From Patescibacteria group bacterium (GTDB taxonomy: Bacteria > Patescibacteriota > Patescibacteriia > UM-FILTER-42-10): a stretch of 36,910 nucleotides of DNA. The stretch spans positions 1-36,910 of the forward strand of contig JAHJEX010000079.1 of assembly GCA_018825385.1 (NCBI GenBank). Direction: 5' to 3'. The notes below the pieces were generated by a model. The model searched no databases, was not told the DNA's origin, and saw nothing but the letters and a program-made list of their open reading frames with translations. This document shows positions 1-8,202 of the stretch, piece after piece. A program made the position numbers and the translations under genes. The number at the start of each line of letters is the position of its first letter. Positions within the stretch are counted from its first letter, which is position 1.

Positions 1-3000
1 CGCGGAGGGTGTAAATAATATCAGTATTAGTGTCGTAAACCATCCCAGTACTCGATCCGTAAATAAATGCTTCTGGCATATCGGCGAGATAGTCCCACAT
101 ATCGTTAGCGATATCGTACCGGAAGAAGTCGTCGCGATAGTTACCAGCTTTTGCGTAAAGATACCCGTTATCGTAGATAATCGAACCGCCGTATCCGATA
201 TAGAAAGGCGTTGGAGTGAGATTGGTCCAAACGTTTCCGCTAATGTCATATCGAATAAACTGATTTGTGTTGGCACCACGCATGGCAAAAAGACATCCGG
301 AAGCATCAGAGCAGTAATCGCCATTCGGTACGTATGTCATAGAGGATCCATAATAGAATACCTGGTCAGGCGAAGAACGAGCCGTCCAAGTATTACCGGA
401 AATACTATATCGATAGAACTCATCAGTGTTATAACCAGGATAAGCAAACATATAATCGCCACCCGCCCAGACTAATGATCCGCCATAGTACACGACCTGC
501 GTGCTGGTAATATCAGCCAAAGCTGTCCAAGTATTAGCGTTAACATTATAACGCATAAACTCTTTGACATTATTACCAACCAAGGTAAATACGCACCCGC
601 CTGCATCAGCACATTGCGATCCATTTGGTACATAGGTAATAGCAGTCCCTTCATATGGGCTCGCCGTGCTAGTGATGTCAGCTAGTGATGTCCAAGTTTT
701 TGTTGAAATCGTATATTTGAAAAAAGTTTTTGTATTCTGAGCACGCAGCACAAAAATGCTATCACTGCTATCAAAAGCTATTGAGGAATCATTATACGCT
801 GTAGCTAAAGCTGCTGAGCCATAAGTTGATGGCAAGTCCATCCATAGTCCGCCCGAAACTGAAGAGAGTGTCATGTTCGTACCGGAGCCGGCAGCGGCAT
901 TCACGTTTGTCGCGGTTGTGCCAGTCGCCTCAAAGTCGGCCTGGGCAGTCCACGTTTGCGTTGCAGCAGGAGATATTCCGCCGTATGTGTATGTAAAAGC
1001 AGAAGTAGCCGCTGACGTGTTCCCAGCATTATCTTTCGTTACAATCCGTAGGTAGTACGTAGAGCTCGCCGTCATATCAGTATTCACCTCAAAAGTCGTA
1101 CCGGTCTGATAGTAGTCCTCACTTGAGGATGGATCTGCGGATGCGTTTGTTGTCCACTGAACATAGTATCCGGCGATACCCGAGCTCGAATCCGTAGCAC
1201 CAGATAAAGAAAAATAGGGATTCGGATAGTAGTACGAGTTGCCAGTAGTGATGCCTGTGCCCAGACCGCTGTTGGAATAGCCAGTAGCTGTCGGGTTTGT
1301 TGGGTTGTCACTGTCTTTTTCATAAGTAATAGTAAAATCAGAAACACTCGGTGTATTTGTTCCGTCAGATGTTAGAACAGCTTTTATCTGAACGTATCGC
1401 CGAGCTGGCGACGTAATACTTCCAGCTGTAATCGTTGCCCACGAAGACCAGTTTACCTGGTCTGTAGATGTTCGTGATGAGTAAGTAATAGAACTAGTTC
1501 CTGGTGTGGACTCAGTAGCCGCAAAAGTCGTGAACGACTCTACCCAATTTAGGTCAAGCGTATCGGAGATCCATGTCGCGGTATCTGCGTATGCATTTGT
1601 TGACATGTCAGCTTTGTAGATCGTTGTCGTGTTCCAACCGCGTCCTGCAAACAGAATATCATTAGCAGTATCATACGCCATACTCGCTCCATACCCGATT
1701 GTTCGTTCAGGAAAATCTATCGAGCGCTCCCACGCATCTCCGGATATACTATACCGCCAAAAATGATCTTGATAATCACCAGAGACAGCATAAATATAGT
1801 TTGTCCCGTCATACACTAAATTTGCAGAATAGTATGTATTTGTTGGAAGAGCTGCCATCTCTGTCCATCCGACACCAGGCTCGTACCGATGGAACTCCGC
1901 GCGGTAGTATCCCATGAGCGAATATGTGTACGTCCCGTCGTTTGTTATTGCTCCACCTCCATAGATGGTATATGGTGCTTCCGTCTCTTCGGACCAAGTA
2001 CCGTTGTAACTGAACATGTGGTTGTTATTGTTACCTTTCTGCGCATATACCGTTGTACCCATACACGTAATACCGCTACCATACCGCCCGTTAAGCGACC
2101 CGGCAGTTCCTGTAGAGTGAGTTGCAGGCATACTCGTAAGCGTACCCCAGGTGCCCGCAGAGATGTCGTAACTATAAAAATTCAGTGTGTTGTTCGCGCG
2201 GTTCGCGTAGATCGTACCACTCCCGTCGTAGCAGATGGACGATCCCTCGCGGAGAGCTCCCAGGACAACAGCGAGCGACGTCCAGGTATGCGCATTGATA
2301 TCGTACCGCCAGAATTCGGTCGTGTTGTTCCCCGTGGAGAGGTACAGGCACCCGTCCGTGTCGTCACATCCGTCCTCCGCATCCGTGACGTACGCCATGA
2401 GGTTCCCCTCGTAGCTCCCACCCATGTTGCTCGGAGTGGAGATGGAGTCCCAGTGGCCGTTCGTGATGTCGTACCGCCAGAACTCAGGTCGGTTATTTCC
2501 ACGGAGTGAGTAGAGGTAGGTATCGAACTTGAGTAACGAACCACCACCGTAGATTGTTGCTGGCGCGTCAGGAGTGTCGGTGATATCACTGTCCCATGTC
2601 TGGGCGCTCACATCAAACTTTAGAAAGTCATCCGTGTTGTTCCCGCGCTGCAGGTAGATGTCCCCAGTCGTCGAATCGAACGCCATGGCGCCACCGTAGT
2701 GCGGTCCGTACGACGACAGGATGCTCGTCGAGTCGTACCACTGGCTCTCCCCGATGTCGAACATGTAGAACTGCAGGTTCCGGTTCCCGCGGGTCGCGTA
2801 GATGCACCCGAGCGTGCAGTACTCCGGGTCGGAGCCGAACGCCTCATCCACGTACACGAGCGCGTGGCCGTTCGTCGTGTAGATCTGGTTGTCGGGGAGA
2901 CCCGCCATCGTCTCGTCCCACTCGTCGCTCGAGATGTCGTACTTCCAGAACGTCGAGGTGGAACGCCCGCGTGCAGCATAAAGTGTTCCCGTACCATCAG

Positions 3001-3781
3001 AAACAATATCCGAACCCATCCCCCATGCATCTGGCGCATCCGTAAGCTGTGACCAGGTATCCGTGGCGATGTCGTATTTGTATAAGTGTTTTGTCGCAGT
3101 ACCATTCTCGTTCTGTAGGCCACCATTGATCGCATAGAGTGCCCCGTTGTAGTACTCGATCGATCCGCCATTGAGGAATGACGTCGGTGCGTTCTCCAGG
3201 AACGTGAACGTGTTCAATTCGGGGTTGTATCGGATGAGGTACGGAGTGTAGTTGCCCTGGATGATATAGACGTACGTCCCGTCTGTCGCAAGGTCGCCAC
3301 CGTAGCTAGTGCCTCGGTATGACTCTACTCCATACCCGTGTTCGTCCGTAATGAACCCCGGTGTATCTGCACTCCATGTACCGCCTGCTCCACTTGAAAT
3401 TTGAATTGCGTCAGCCGTTGTAGTTGTGTCAATCGTTCCCGGGTAGTACTCGCCAGCCTCCCACTGCGACTGCGTGTCTACCGTATACGTATCCGATACT
3501 GCATTAATAGTAATGATGTCATAGATCCAATATCCGCCAACGATAACTGCAATCAAAATAATAGTACTAAGCTGGAACGCTTTTTTCTGGTAAAACCTCT
3601 TCTTTCTCTGAACAGTTTTTTTAATTTTTCGAGGAATAAAAAGGGTGTGCTTTTTTCGAGGTTTTAGCACACCTAAAGATTTACTCATTAATGGTTTCTT
3701 TTTCCTTTTCTTGGCAAATAGAAAAAGGTTATTTTTTGATTTTTTTGATTTCTTTTTATTTTTAGCCCAAAAACTGGACAT
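1..3781 (-). CDS. Giant membrane-anchored Kelch/beta-propeller surface protein (C-terminus cut by window edge)
   Basis: I read one frame on the minus strand from ATG 3781 to the left edge and saw no stop in the parts I translated (1260 codons, C-terminus missing). A Lys/Arg-rich cytosolic N-terminus (about residues 1-65) is followed by a transmembrane helix near residues 66-85 (STIILIAVIVGGYWIYDII). About eleven Kelch-like repeats of 45-60 residues follow, with the pattern aromatic-RYDI-x-W, then YGGS, then a short strand ending in a G-N-N-like turn. A beta module (TWISDTLDLNWVESF, about 1600-1320) and an Fn3-like module (IAGYYVQW, YYLRIVTKDNAGN, about 1200-1040) come next, then at least five more Kelch repeats up to the edge. 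Extracellular adhesion or ligand binding is inferred; no enzyme motif is visible. ATG 3688 is an alternative in-frame start with GGAA upstream. G+C content rises sharply around 2250-3300 within the same frame. Confidence 0.85.
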   Translation of the reverse strand, partial: MSSFWAKNKKKSKKSKNNLFLFAKKRKKKPLMSKSLGVLKPRKKHTLFIPRKIKKTVQRKKRFYQKKAFQLSTIILIAVIVGGYWIYDIITINAVSDTYTVDTQSQWEAGEYYPGTIDTTTTADAIQISSGAGGTWSADTPGFITDEHGYGVESYRGTSYGGDLATDGTYVYIIQGNYTPYLIRYNPELNTFTFLENAPTSFLNGGSIEYYNGALYAINGGLQNENGTATKHLYKYDIATDTWSQLTDAPDAWGMGSDIVSDGTGTLYAARGRSTSTFWKYDISSDEWDETMAGLPDNQIYTTNGHALVYVDEAFGSDPEYCTLGCIYATRGNRNLQFYMFDIGESQWYDSTSILSSYGPHYGGAMAFDSTTGDIYLQRGNNTDDFLKFDVSAQTWDSDITDTPDAPATIYGGGSLLKFDTYLYSLRGNNRPEFWRYDITNGHWDSISTPSNMGGSYEGNLMAYVTDAEDGCDDTDGCLYLSTGNNTTEFWRYDINAHTWTSLAVVLGALREGSSICYDGSGTIYANRANNTLNFYSYDISAGTWGTLTSMPATHSTGTAGSLNGRYGSGITCMGTTVYAQKGNNNNHMFSYNGTWSEETEAPYTIYGGGAITNDGTYTYSLMGYYRAEFHRYEPGVGWTEMAALPTNTYYSANLVYDGTNYIYAVSGDYQDHFWRYSISGDAWERSIDFPERTIGYGASMAYDTANDILFAGRGWNTTTIYKADMSTNAYADTATWISDTLDLNWVESFTTFAATESTPGTSSITYSSRTSTDQVNWSSWATITAGSITSPARRYVQIKAVLTSDGTNTPSVSDFTITYEKDSDNPTNPTATGYSNSGLGTGITTGNSYYYPNPYFSLSGATDSSSGIAGYYVQWTTNASADPSSSEDYYQTGTTFEVNTDMTASSTYYLRIVTKDNAGNTSAATSAFTYTYGGISPAATQTWTAQADFEATGTTATNVNAAAGSGTNMTLSSVSGGLWMDLPSTYGSAALATAYNDSSIAFDSSDSIFVLRAQNTKTFFKYTISTKTWTSLADITSTASPYEGTAITYVPNGSQCADAGGCVFTLVGNNVKEFMRYNVNANTWTALADITSTQVVYYGGSLVWAGGDYMFAYPGYNTDEFYRYSISGNTWTARSSPDQVFYYGSSMTYVPNGDYCSDASGCLFAMRGANTNQFIRYDISGNVWTNLTPTPFYIGYGGSIIYDNGYLYAKAGNYRDDFFRYDIANDMWDYLADMPEAFIYGSSTGMVYDTNTDIIYTLR

Positions 3782-3827
3782 AAAGCACGCTGGTTATTGC
3801 CCTAATATTCCTTTAATTTTCACTGCT

Positions 3828-3856
3828 ACTTTAGCACAATTTTTGCGAAAAGTCAA
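3828..3856 (-). promoter_or_regulatory. Sigma70-type promoter of the Kelch gene
   Basis: Read on the minus strand, the -35 TTGACT (3851-3856) and the -10 TAAAGT (3828-3833) are separated by exactly 17 bases. Transcription would start near 3821, leaving a 5' leader of about 40 bases before ATG 3781. The leader has no convincing SD. Confidence 0.65.
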
Positions 3857-3871
3857 TAAAATTCACCCATC

Positions 3872-3914
3872 AAAAAACTAGGTGTTTTGCCCAGCTTTTA
3901 TTTATTACTAGTTT
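3872..3914 (-). terminator. Weak intrinsic terminator after the small exported protein
   Basis: On the minus strand a 7-bp perfect stem (AAACTAG with CTAGTTT) closes a 26-base loop and is followed by a T run (3872-3877). The stem is A/T-rich and the loop long, so termination efficiency is doubtful. Confidence 0.35.
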
Positions 3915-3919
3915 GCCTG

Positions 3920-4408
3920 CTATTCTGTCGTATTGGTGCCACCCGAGCCTTCTACTGGCTCCCATGAATTAACTGTACCACAATATGGAAACAAGGTTCT
4001 ACAGCAATTATCATTAGTTGTTCTACACACATTTCCAAAAGTCACTTTTATTTCTTCGCCAATATATGCTCTGAACTGTTCTTTCATAGAATCATATTTA
4101 CCTAGACCTATTTCGTGTCCTGCAGAAGTTAGCACTCCGTATGATTCACTCGGCGTATTGTATCCTTTCAAAAAAACCATTCCTGTCGCTATTACCTCTT
4201 CATTGGTAATGGCCGTACCAGATGAATTGGTATTTTCATTTAAATCAGAATTAACATTTTCATCGATTACTGCATTTGCATTAGTATTCAGATTTGATAC
4301 AACCGCATTATTTTTATTTGATTCCTCGCCAGAATTCATGAATAACACTACTGCCACAATTACAACCATAATTACGATAACTATAATGGAGACTAGCTTT
4401 TTATTCAT
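3920..4408 (-). CDS. Small N-terminally anchored exported protein, unknown function
   Basis: This 162-aa protein starts MNKK and has one long hydrophobic helix (residues 6-24, IVIVIMVVIVAVVLF) with a positive N-terminal side, so it is anchored with its C-terminus outside. Residues 30-65 form an Asn/Asp-rich low-complexity linker, and the remainder is a compact domain of about 90 residues with four Cys (NVCRTTNDNCCRTLFPYC) that could form disulfides outside the cell. I do not recognise the family. The opposite strand carries an open frame of the same length, but the signal anchor plus linker plus folded-domain layout makes the minus strand the coding one. It is preceded by a -10-like TACAAT (4438-4443). 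Confidence 0.75.
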   Translation of the reverse strand: MNKKLVSIIVIVIMVVIVAVVLFMNSGEESNKNNAVVSNLNTNANAVIDENVNSDLNENTNSSGTAITNEEVIATGMVFLKGYNTPSESYGVLTSAGHEIGLGKYDSMKEQFRAYIGEEIKVTFGNVCRTTNDNCCRTLFPYCGTVNSWEPVEGSGGTNTTE

Positions 4409-4468
4409 TTGTTTACTATAAAATAATTATTACTATAATTGTAGCATATCTTATGAAAAAAAACATCT

Positions 4469-5569
4469 CTATATTCCTTTAGCAATTGTTTGCATCAACT
4501 CAAGATAGAAATGCACATTATGGATTGTTGCTAATCTATAGGCCAATGGTTCTTCGACAGAAAAAAGATGTCTTATGTAACTTCTGGAATAATTTTTACA
4601 TGTTACACAATTACATTGCTGATCAACCGGTTTTATATCCAAACGATACTTAGACTGTTTGATTCTTATCTCCTGATAAAATTTCCCCTTCAAATCTTTA
4701 TTACGCCAGATGTACAGAAGTCCGTGCCGGGCGTTACGCGTTGGTATCACACAGTCAAACATATCCACCCCCCTTTTCACCGCTTCATAGATCTGCTCCG
4801 GTTTACCAACTCCCATTAGATAGCGTGGTTTGTCAGCAGGTAATTCCGGAACCACCCAGTCAAGTGCTTGATACATTTTTTCCGTTGGTTCACCTACTGC
4901 CAATCCTCCAATCGCATACCCATCAAAGCCAAATTTTTTTAAATCATGTGCATGTTGAATACGCAATTCTTTGTATGACGAACCTTGAATGATTCCAAAC
5001 AGTAATTGTTTCTTCTTTGAATGTGTCTTCTTGCAGCGCTTGGCCCAAAGAGTAGTCAGCTCCATCGATTGTTTTGCATCAACCTTAGTCGCCGGATAGG
5101 CCGGACATTCATCCAGAACCATCATAATATCAGAACCTAAAGCCTCCTGTATCCTAATCACTTTCTCCGGAGTTAGCGTGTGTTTAGATCCATCATACGT
5201 AGATCGAAATTCTACCCCCTTATTTGAGACCTTAACCATGCTTTTTCCAGAATCATTTTTTGCTCCAAGAGAGAACACTTGATAGCCACCAGAATCAGTA
5301 AGAATAGCTCTCTTCCAGTTCATAAACTTGTGCAAACCGCCAGCCTTTTTGATAACCGACATGCCCGGCCTCAAATAAAGATGATAAGTATTACTCAGGA
5401 TAATTTCTGATTTGAGTTCAACGATATCCTCACTGCTTATTGCTTTTACTGAAGCCTTGGTGGCAATTGGCATGAAAAAAGGCGTTTTTACAGGTCCGTG
5501 GGCTGTTTGTAAAACACCGCATCTTGCCAGTGTCTTCGTGCCTTTTTTTAATACTCTAAATTTACTCAT
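4469..5569 (-). CDS. tgt: Queuine/preQ1 tRNA-guanine transglycosylase
   Basis: This 366-aa protein is close to the usual bacterial length of about 375. It exchanges guanine 34 of GUN-anticodon tRNAs (Asp, Asn, His, Tyr) for preQ1. Visible family motifs are TDSGGYQVFSLG with catalytic Asp92, the substrate loop GIIQGS (193-198), GGLAVGE (221-227), MGVGKPEQI, and FDCVIPTRNARHG with the nucleophile Asp272. The structural zinc site is C319-x-C321-x2-C324 with His350. The start ATG overlaps the stop of the upstream HAD gene by 4 bases (ATGA), so translation is probably coupled. It is the last gene of the long minus-strand string. No other queuosine-pathway gene is in this window, so preQ1 or queuine supply cannot be judged here. 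Confidence 0.97.
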   Translation of the reverse strand: MSKFRVLKKGTKTLARCGVLQTAHGPVKTPFFMPIATKASVKAISSEDIVELKSEIILSNTYHLYLRPGMSVIKKAGGLHKFMNWKRAILTDSGGYQVFSLGAKNDSGKSMVKVSNKGVEFRSTYDGSKHTLTPEKVIRIQEALGSDIMMVLDECPAYPATKVDAKQSMELTTLWAKRCKKTHSKKKQLLFGIIQGSSYKELRIQHAHDLKKFGFDGYAIGGLAVGEPTEKMYQALDWVVPELPADKPRYLMGVGKPEQIYEAVKRGVDMFDCVIPTRNARHGLLYIWRNKDLKGKFYQEIRIKQSKYRLDIKPVDQQCNCVTCKNYSRSYIRHLFSVEEPLAYRLATIHNVHFYLELMQTIAKGI

Positions 5570-6213
5570 AGTCCTGGAATAGCTTTGATAAATTCGTCTA
5601 TTGATTCAAATATAATGTCCGGGTTTTCTTTCTTCAATCTTTCAGTATTATGATATCCCCACCCAACAGCGATTGTTTTTACGCCAGCTGTTTTCGCTTC
5701 AATCAGATCACCTGTGGTATCGGTTACAAAATATGTTTGTTGACTATCTGCCTTTTCTTTTTTTAAGATAGCTTGAATCTTATCTACCTTTGAAATCCCC
5801 TTATCAGCTCCTAGAACGTCCTTAAAGTAGATTAGTAGATCTTTTTTTCTTAGAAATGTCTTTACTGCTTTTGTAGAACTTGAGGTAATAACATATAGAT
5901 TGTAGTCTTTCAAAACTTCCAACAATCTCCCAACATTTGCATACAGTTTTACTTTTTTATTCCCATATTTATTTCTCTTTTCGATCATTTCTAGCAACAA
6001 GTGAAACTGGTCTTCCTTCACTCCATGATCCAACAGAGAATCATATACATTATTGGTATAAAGGTCCCTGGATTGTTTTTTGGTTACATTAGCCAAACCA
6101 AGAGAATTAAAAAAAGCATTAAAAGTAGTTGTAGCCTCATCCAGTGAATCCACAATCACTCCATCAAAATCGAATAAAAAAAGAGGTGTTTTATTTTTAG
6201 ACTCTTCTGTCAT
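5566..6213 (-). CDS. HAD-superfamily hydrolase (phosphoglycolate phosphatase-like)
   Basis: 215 aa. HAD motif I is FLFDFDGVIVDS with nucleophile Asp15 and acid/base Asp17. Motif II is VITSSSTKA (about residue 106), and motif IV is FVTDTTGDLIEAKTAGVKTIAVGWGYH (about 160-190), with Asp residues placed to bind Mg2+. A cap domain of about 80 residues between motifs I and II marks the Gph/YjjG-like subfamily with a C1 cap. The substrate cannot be told from sequence; phosphoglycolate or nucleotide monophosphates are typical of the family. It overlaps tgt by ATGA and lies one base after the stop of the HypA-like gene. Confidence 0.88.
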   Translation of the reverse strand: MTEESKNKTPLFLFDFDGVIVDSLDEATTTFNAFFNSLGLANVTKKQSRDLYTNNVYDSLLDHGVKEDQFHLLLEMIEKRNKYGNKKVKLYANVGRLLEVLKDYNLYVITSSSTKAVKTFLRKKDLLIYFKDVLGADKGISKVDKIQAILKKEKADSQQTYFVTDTTGDLIEAKTAGVKTIAVGWGYHNTERLKKENPDIIFESIDEFIKAIPGL

Positions 6214-6214
6214 T

Positions 6215-6469
6215 TTATTCTCCTTCTATTTCACGGAGGACTATTGTATCAGTTTTTACTTTTTTGAAAACTAGTTTGGACTTTTCTGCAAGCGTTCCTT
6301 TTAGCAGATAATCCAAATGAAAACGCAGATTTTCTTCGGAAACAATTTCACCATGATCCTCCATTTCTCCTAAATCAATAACAACCTCGGTAACTATATT
6401 AAGATTATTTTCCTTTGCTTTTTTTTGTACGGCATCGCAAATATCTTTTGCGGTCATCAAATCATGCAT
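6215..6469 (-). CDS. hypA: HypA-like nickel-insertion protein lacking the zinc domain
   Basis: 84 aa against about 115 for standard HypA, which helps deliver Ni2+ to the [NiFe] hydrogenase large subunit. The N-terminus MHDLMTAKDICDAV resembles the HypA start MHE-L-S-A-x-x-I, with the nickel-ligand His at position 2 but Asp for Glu at position 3. VVIDLGEMEDHGEIVSEENL (29-48) and FHLDYLLKGT match the HypA core strand and helix. The two CxxC pairs of the zinc module are absent: the protein contains one Cys (C11) and ends at the final strand VLREIEGE. The gene stands 35 bases downstream of the four-helix-bundle gene and just upstream of the HAD gene. The HypA assignment rests on fold-level similarity plus hydrogenase context. 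Confidence 0.65.
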   Translation of the reverse strand: MHDLMTAKDICDAVQKKAKENNLNIVTEVVIDLGEMEDHGEIVSEENLRFHLDYLLKGTLAEKSKLVFKKVKTDTIVLREIEGE

Positions 6470-6504
6470 ATGTTTGCTTGTTGCACGTTGCTTATAGCAC
6501 GTGG

Positions 6505-6855
6505 TTAATTAATTGTTTTTTTAAAAGCGTTTATCTTTATAACTAATAATTCAGCATCTTGATAAATCTCTTTCAACAATTCGTCAGAAATAAATTTCCG
6601 CTCTTTACAAAAGAACAACAATGAAACTGTTTCTAATGCAGACTTAATAGCAATATTTAGAAAATTACAAAAATCTTTGTTTGTGGTTCCTCCTGATCCT
6701 TCTGCTATATTTGTTGCGATTGAAACTGATGCCCTTTTGAGTTGAGACGATAATCCAAACAACTCTTCTTTTGATAATGTGTTAGCAAAATCATATACTT
6801 TATCAGCATACCTTATTGCTAATTGCCATATTTTTAAATCTTCAAAACGAAACAT
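6505..6855 (-). CDS. Four-helix-bundle protein (23S rRNA intervening-sequence type)
   Basis: 116 aa. The start FRFEDLKIWQLA and the block LSSQLKRASVSIATNIAEGSGG (37-58) are diagnostic of the four-helix-bundle family first described from 23S rRNA intervening sequences and frequent as stand-alone genes in CPR genomes. The biochemical role is unknown; related proteins form pentamers. It sits between the hydrogenase large subunit and the HypA-like gene. Its flanks (6470-6504 and 6856-6939) are non-coding, unlike the base-to-base packing of the rest of the operon, and carry degenerate motifs such as gcacgttgc and gccacgagc. That suggests it was inserted into the operon. Confidence 0.85.
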   Translation of the reverse strand: MFRFEDLKIWQLAIRYADKVYDFANTLSKEELFGLSSQLKRASVSIATNIAEGSGGTTNKDFCNFLNIAIKSALETVSLLFFCKERKFISDELLKEIYQDAELLVIKINAFKKTIN

Positions 6856-6939
6856 TTTTTTACGTTAGTTTTATCGATAAGGGAAATTATAGATTAAAAT
6901 TACTGCAACGATTTTATGCTACAAGCTACATGCCACGAG

Positions 6940-8202
6940 CTAATGAGTAGCGCAGGTCATGCATGGATCATAAGCACGAACAAGCATTTTAATTTTTCTT
7001 TTTGATTCTTCAGAGGAAACATCATTAATATTTGGCAAAAAAGCTTTTATATCTTCTTCTAAATTGTTTACAAACTGCGCAGTTGGAGTAATAATATTCA
7101 CATTTTTCAAATATCCCAATTTATCAATTTCATATACATGAAAGAGAGTTCCGCGCGGGGCTTCAATCGCACCAATTCCTGTTCCCGCCTTGATCTGATA
7201 TTTTTTAACAGCACTAGATCCTTTCATTTCTAAATATTTCTTAATCAATGTTTTGCTTTCCTCCAGACCATTCACAATCTCTATCATTTGTCCCAATATA
7301 TTGTGGAAAGTATTAAATGATGGGAATTCGATTCCTGATTCCTTAAGCAGAGCTTTTGCTTTTGGATTGAGAAGCTTTCTGTTTATATTTAGACGAGCTA
7401 ATGATCCGACCATATATATCTTATTGTATAATTTGGTCTTCTTAATTTTTTGCCAATTGCTGTATTCTTCCTCCACTTCTTTAATAAACTTTTCTTTTGT
7501 AATACCCTTCTCAATAGTTGATGTCAGCGTGCCTTGATAAATAGGATATTCCTTTTCATGAGTTAATGATACAAATTCAGTTTTACGTGAAAATTTAGGA
7601 TAATTTAGTGAATTGAATATTCCAGTTATCTTTGCGCCAATTTTCAGTAGTGGCTCAATTTGTTTTAGAAGTTCTTTTAGCTCACGCTCATTAGGAGTTT
7701 TCATAAATCCACCCACTGCTGAATTCATGGGATGAATTGAGCGTCCACCTATCACCTCAATCAGTTTATTACCAAAAGCTCTTATTTCCAATGCCTGCTT
7801 CGTTTCTTTTGGAAAATCTTTTAGAAGTTTAAGGCTGTTCTTCATTTTGAAGTAGTCGGGAAGAGTGAGAAAATACAGATGCAGACTATGACTCTGTATA
7901 AATTGCCCCCACATCATTAGCTTTCTCAACACCACTGTTTTTTCACTTACTTTAACTTTCAATGCATCCTCAATTGCTAAAATGCTTCCCAAATTATGAA
8001 CGACAGGACAAACTCCACAAATACGTGCAGTAATTAATGGTGCTTCCTGATAATTGCGTCCTACTAAGATTCCTTCTATAAAACGAGAACCTTCTAGAGT
8101 TTTGAAGCGAGCACGGTTAATTTCACCGGATTCTAAATCCGTTATCAGACTGGCGTGGCCTTCGATTTTTGCTACATGATCAAATTTTATTCGCCTCTTC
8201 AT
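6940..8202 (-). CDS. hydA: Group 3b [NiFe] hydrogenase, large (alpha) subunit
   Basis: 420 aa. It carries the NiFe(CN)2CO active site of a cytosolic NAD(P)-linked hydrogenase (sulfhydrogenase type). The L1 motif is RICGVCPVVH (60-69) with Cys62 and Cys65; the L2 motif is DPCMTCATH with Cys414 and Cys417. These supply the four cysteine ligands. Other family blocks are KIEGHASL (12-19), GGRSIHPMNSAVGGF, and IEAPRGTLFHVYEID. The protein ends directly at His420, with no extra residues for a maturation protease to remove. Its ATG overlaps the stop of the Ldh2-like gene by ATGA. Order and motifs match alpha of Pyrococcus hydBGDA. Confidence 0.96.
   Translation of the reverse strand: MKRRIKFDHVAKIEGHASLITDLESGEINRARFKTLEGSRFIEGILVGRNYQEAPLITARICGVCPVVHNLGSILAIEDALKVKVSEKTVVLRKLMMWGQFIQSHSLHLYFLTLPDYFKMKNSLKLLKDFPKETKQALEIRAFGNKLIEVIGGRSIHPMNSAVGGFMKTPNERELKELLKQIEPLLKIGAKITGIFNSLNYPKFSRKTEFVSLTHEKEYPIYQGTLTSTIEKGITKEKFIKEVEEEYSNWQKIKKTKLYNKIYMVGSLARLNINRKLLNPKAKALLKESGIEFPSFNTFHNILGQMIEIVNGLEESKTLIKKYLEMKGSSAVKKYQIKAGTGIGAIEAPRGTLFHVYEIDKLGYLKNVNIITPTAQFVNNLEEDIKAFLPNINDVSSEESKRKIKMLVRAYDPCMTCATH

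Noticed and set aside
1889-3171. Several open frames on both strands in the GC-rich part of the Kelch gene (1889-2509, 2182-2589, 2596-3045, 2620-3171, 2699-3052)
   Set aside because: High G+C lowers stop frequency in all frames. The products are Arg/Ser/Thr-rich without domains, whereas the Kelch frame is continuous and repeats properly.
3933-4421. Plus-strand open frame of 162 codons antisense to the small exported protein
   Set aside because: It mirrors the minus-strand gene. Only the minus frame gives a coherent anchor, linker and Cys-bearing domain.
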